Shown piece after piece: positions 62,801 through 64,000 of a DNA stretch of 64,000 bases. The notes under the pieces are model-generated. The model was not told the DNA's origin, did no database searches, and saw nothing but the letters and a program-made list of their open reading frames with translations. Where the stretch lies: the NCBI RefSeq assembly GCF_903815225.1, contig NZ_LR813084.1, positions 3,824,501-3,888,500 of the forward strand. Reading direction: 5' to 3'. Positions within the stretch are counted from its first letter, which is position 1; the number at the start of each line of letters is the position of its first letter. The stretch comes from Delftia tsuruhatensis. Lineage in GTDB: Bacteria; Pseudomonadota; Gammaproteobacteria; Burkholderiales; Burkholderiaceae_C. The position numbers were made by a program, and so were the translations under genes.

Positions 62801-64000
62801 GGCGCCTGATCGGCATTGTTCGATGCCGACTGGCCGATGAAGAAGTTCCGACCGTGCATGCCTTCGGCTGCCCCGATGGCCGAGACTTCGTTGGAGACAT
62901 TGAAACCATTGAGGGCACTGGCGTTGGCGCTGACACTGGCATAACGGCTGCCGGGCAGCTTGCCGTCGTAGGAGGGATTGATGTCGCTGAGCACCGTCAT
63001 CACGGGGCGGGCGCAGTGCTGGTAGCCCCCACCGCCCTCGGCCTTGCTCTTGTAGGGTGGCTCCCAGACCGGTCTGGACAGGCCCAGCGTGGCATCCTTG
63101 GACGACCCGCTTGCGTAGTCATAGATGCCGAGCGCCTGGGCAGCGCCGCTGAAGTAGCGCATGGTCTCGAACATCATTTCGCCGATCGGGTTGCCCCACA
63201 TGGCGCAGTCCGATGGCCTGGAAAGCGAACTGATGGAGCCAGACGTGATCCAGCCACAAGCTCCATAGTTGGTGCCGTTGTAGCCGATCAGACGCTGTCG
63301 GTCGATGTTGGCGACCACGCCATTGACACCTGACTTGAACTGGCCCGTCTGAGGATCCACCTCCTCCGCGAAATTACTGATGTTGCGGCGCAGAACGCCG
63401 CCGGAAATGTTCTTCTCATACGATCCCGTGAGCAGACCGAAGTACATCTTCGCGTTTTCACCAAAGTCGTGCAGCAGGCCCGTAGGCTTGTAGACCGTCT
63501 TGCCTCCATTGGGATAGGCTTTGCAAGTGGCCTCACGCAACTGAGCATTGGTGCTGGAGCAGGCTTGCACACGCAGGTTGTAGTCCGTGATCCTGCTGCT
63601 GCCCCGGATGCAGGAATTGGCGGTCTTGCCGTTGCAGTTGTTCTGGCCGGCATTGCCCTCCTGGGACACCCAATCCCAGATCTGGAAGGAGGAGTCATTG
63701 AGCACCCGCAGTTGCGGGATGACGTTGGCAGCCTCGCTCAATGTCGTCACCGCGAACAAATGGCGCGTACCGGAGGCGGGCCGGCCCAGCGGCGCATAGT
63801 CCGAGATGCTGTACACCTTGCCATCGCGCACGGGGTCATAGGCCTTGCCCCAGGTATGTGCGTCCCTGGGCACATAGGCGGCCTGCAGCACGGTGCGCGA
63901 AGCCGTGTCCTCCACACGCATGCCGCCGTACAGCACACGACGGATGGCGTCCATGCGCGAGGTGCCCAGGTAGTTCAGGAAGTCGCCGCTCCAGCTGTTG
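59896..64000 (-). CDS. pilY1: type IV pilus tip adhesin PilY1, 5' end beyond the window
   Basis: At least 1368 residues are visible; the frame runs to the window end. The C-terminal half matches the PilC/PilY1 beta-propeller: VLTSPKYGVDGASHRYFVDGTPVLSDVYFGNAWHRVLIGSLGAGGRQIFALDVTDP, and a calcium loop DNNGDGKVD in AVVDNNGDGKVDMAYAGDLAGNMWRVDL (about 60755-60790). A second EF-like loop, DVNKDGIFNASDN, is near the C-terminus. The N-terminal part is the variable region. PilY1 promotes pilus extension and adhesion; calcium at the first loop controls retraction in Pseudomonas. Genes for other minor pilins should lie beyond the window edge. Confidence 0.94.
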   Translation of the reverse strand, partial: NSWSGDFLNYLGTSRMDAIRRVLYGGMRVEDTASRTVLQAAYVPRDAHTWGKAYDPVRDGKVYSISDYAPLGRPASGTRHLFAVTTLSEAANVIPQLRVLNDSSFQIWDWVSQEGNAGQNNCNGKTANSCIRGSSRITDYNLRVQACSSTNAQLREATCKAYPNGGKTVYKPTGLLHDFGENAKMYFGLLTGSYEKNISGGVLRRNISNFAEEVDPQTGQFKSGVNGVVANIDRQRLIGYNGTNYGACGWITSGSISSLSRPSDCAMWGNPIGEMMFETMRYFSGAAQALGIYDYASGSSKDATLGLSRPVWEPPYKSKAEGGGGYQHCARPVMTVLSDINPSYDGKLPGSRYASVSANASALNGFNVSNEVSAIGAAEGMHGRNFFIGQSASNNADQAPSVKTIGDLSWARGLSPEEPSKEGTYYAAGVARFGASNAIFGNSEGRSALRTYSVAIASPLPEIRFPVGANRFVTIAPFAKTVSGSAGGSSVNNAVFTPTNQIVDYYVASIANTGKADADPSINGGRPYAEFRINYEDVEQGADHDMDAIARYTVALQADGKVKIDMVSEYAAGGLGQHMGYVISGTTKDGMYLEVRDKDTASAYYAYNTPPNRDPGYCRERISDPACANLGLTATRSFTPANVGDAGSFLKGPLWYAAKYGVPDRDPSKIKGDPDNYFLVTNAGTLKEQLTKAFNDILQNISSVTAVSVDMPTASMSEGADVYRTSFEAESWSGDVIREKLTTGSRTLAWSAAERLSERSADDRRIYYPSRTGGAVTLSPFTFSSLSGQPLDASWLEVLNTDPVTNTTDGQARKRIEFLRGQARDELRVRKLLANGKPNVLGDIVNSSLVRVKAGLYRASAADKLEGSSGYAAFAAGQASREMLYVGANDGMLHAFDAATGREEFAFIPSGVKDALHVLTSPKYGVDGASHRYFVDGTPVLSDVYFGNAWHRVLIGSLGAGGRQIFALDVTDPTAPRLLWEFGLEQDERMGYSLPTPVVARLNDSGQTKGRWVVFLSNGYQGLNSASGESSLFVLDISSGAVIRRFDLASGMTTAELNALPAPKNGLSRAAVVDNNGDGKVDMAYAGDLAGNMWRVDLASGASGSWDAQLFFVARDAGRGNGAGNRLPITAAPYVVRHPSGKGDVVAFGTGRFMTDDDKQDARRQTVFGVWDRYSTPAIDAPRSLPTAGKGRGDLQAQQFTQVSGFPGKFALSANPVTWYRDGSSTADSNVRTWGWYVDLPRDGERLVYDMSLYGRGLVFTSIRPMADPCSAGLASTIYAIDPNTGGKTDYVAFDVNKDGIFNASDNLAGQQVNGYEVGPGKPAISGAKIFDSSGKPSGAGGAGGGDDINSGVDRGRQNWRRQPPNP

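Overview
The window is high-GC DNA with short intergenic gaps and many ATGA start/stop overlaps. Its gene content (DctA, GbpA-type porin, PilY1/PilE, LIV-type uptake fused to aromatic catabolism, DUF1631) suggests a betaproteobacterium of the Comamonadaceae, perhaps Delftia, Comamonas or Acidovorax. The genus is inference. Two islands depart from the background: the 3' end of an rhs gene plus the AT-rich DNA after it (about 11.9-13.3 kb), and a small MITE-like repeat present twice.

Layout. 1-4.2 kb: the end of a cluster that mixes Dlt-type activation (MBOAT acyltransferase, carrier protein, DltA-like ligase) with an alginate-acetylation-type AlgF protein and an acyl-CoA dehydrogenase. It probably modifies a surface or exported polymer with an activated acyl or aminoacyl group. 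A Tat-exported DUF4434 lipoprotein converges on it. 5.5-13.1 kb: orphan type VI secretion module with VgrG, a 1412-residue Rhs effector with a foreign AT-rich C-terminal toxin, and a candidate membrane immunity protein, followed by a decayed IS407-group (IS3 family) insertion sequence. 13.8-20.3 kb: DctA dicarboxylate transporter, a hybrid histidine kinase, a NarL-type response regulator and a porin, with a perfect 36-bp palindrome before the porin. 20.4-23.2 kb: a 54-residue membrane peptide and an MCE lipid-transport set (permease, MCE protein, lipoprotein) with no ATPase beside it.

23.2-31.5 kb: metal resistance. A CadR/PbrR-type MerR regulator diverges from a P1B ATPase through a promoter with a 19-bp spacer; then come DUF3703, a Cys/His-rich secreted protein, an outer-membrane factor, a multicopper oxidase, a cupredoxin, a DUF411 protein and a CusF-like protein. 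31.5-41.2 kb: P1-family (DmpA/NylC-like) peptidase, FAD monooxygenase with a divergent AraC regulator, DUF1631 protein, EttA and an RhlE-type helicase. 41.2-43.5 kb: the MITE-like element, a frameshifted M14-like peptidase gene and tRNA-Arg(UCU).

43.8-50.6 kb: iron uptake, with a Fur-box-like palindrome, FecI-type sigma factor, FecR-type regulator, STN-containing TonB receptor, a gene remnant and a second TonB receptor. 50.6-58.8 kb: a minus-strand operon reading LivK-like binding protein, HpaB-type flavin monooxygenase, flavin reductase, cupin, LivG, LivF, LivH, LivM, then a MarR regulator. It couples import of a probable aromatic acid to its hydroxylation, with a palindromic operator candidate just upstream. 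59.4-64 kb: type IV pilus genes pilE and the 3' part of pilY1.
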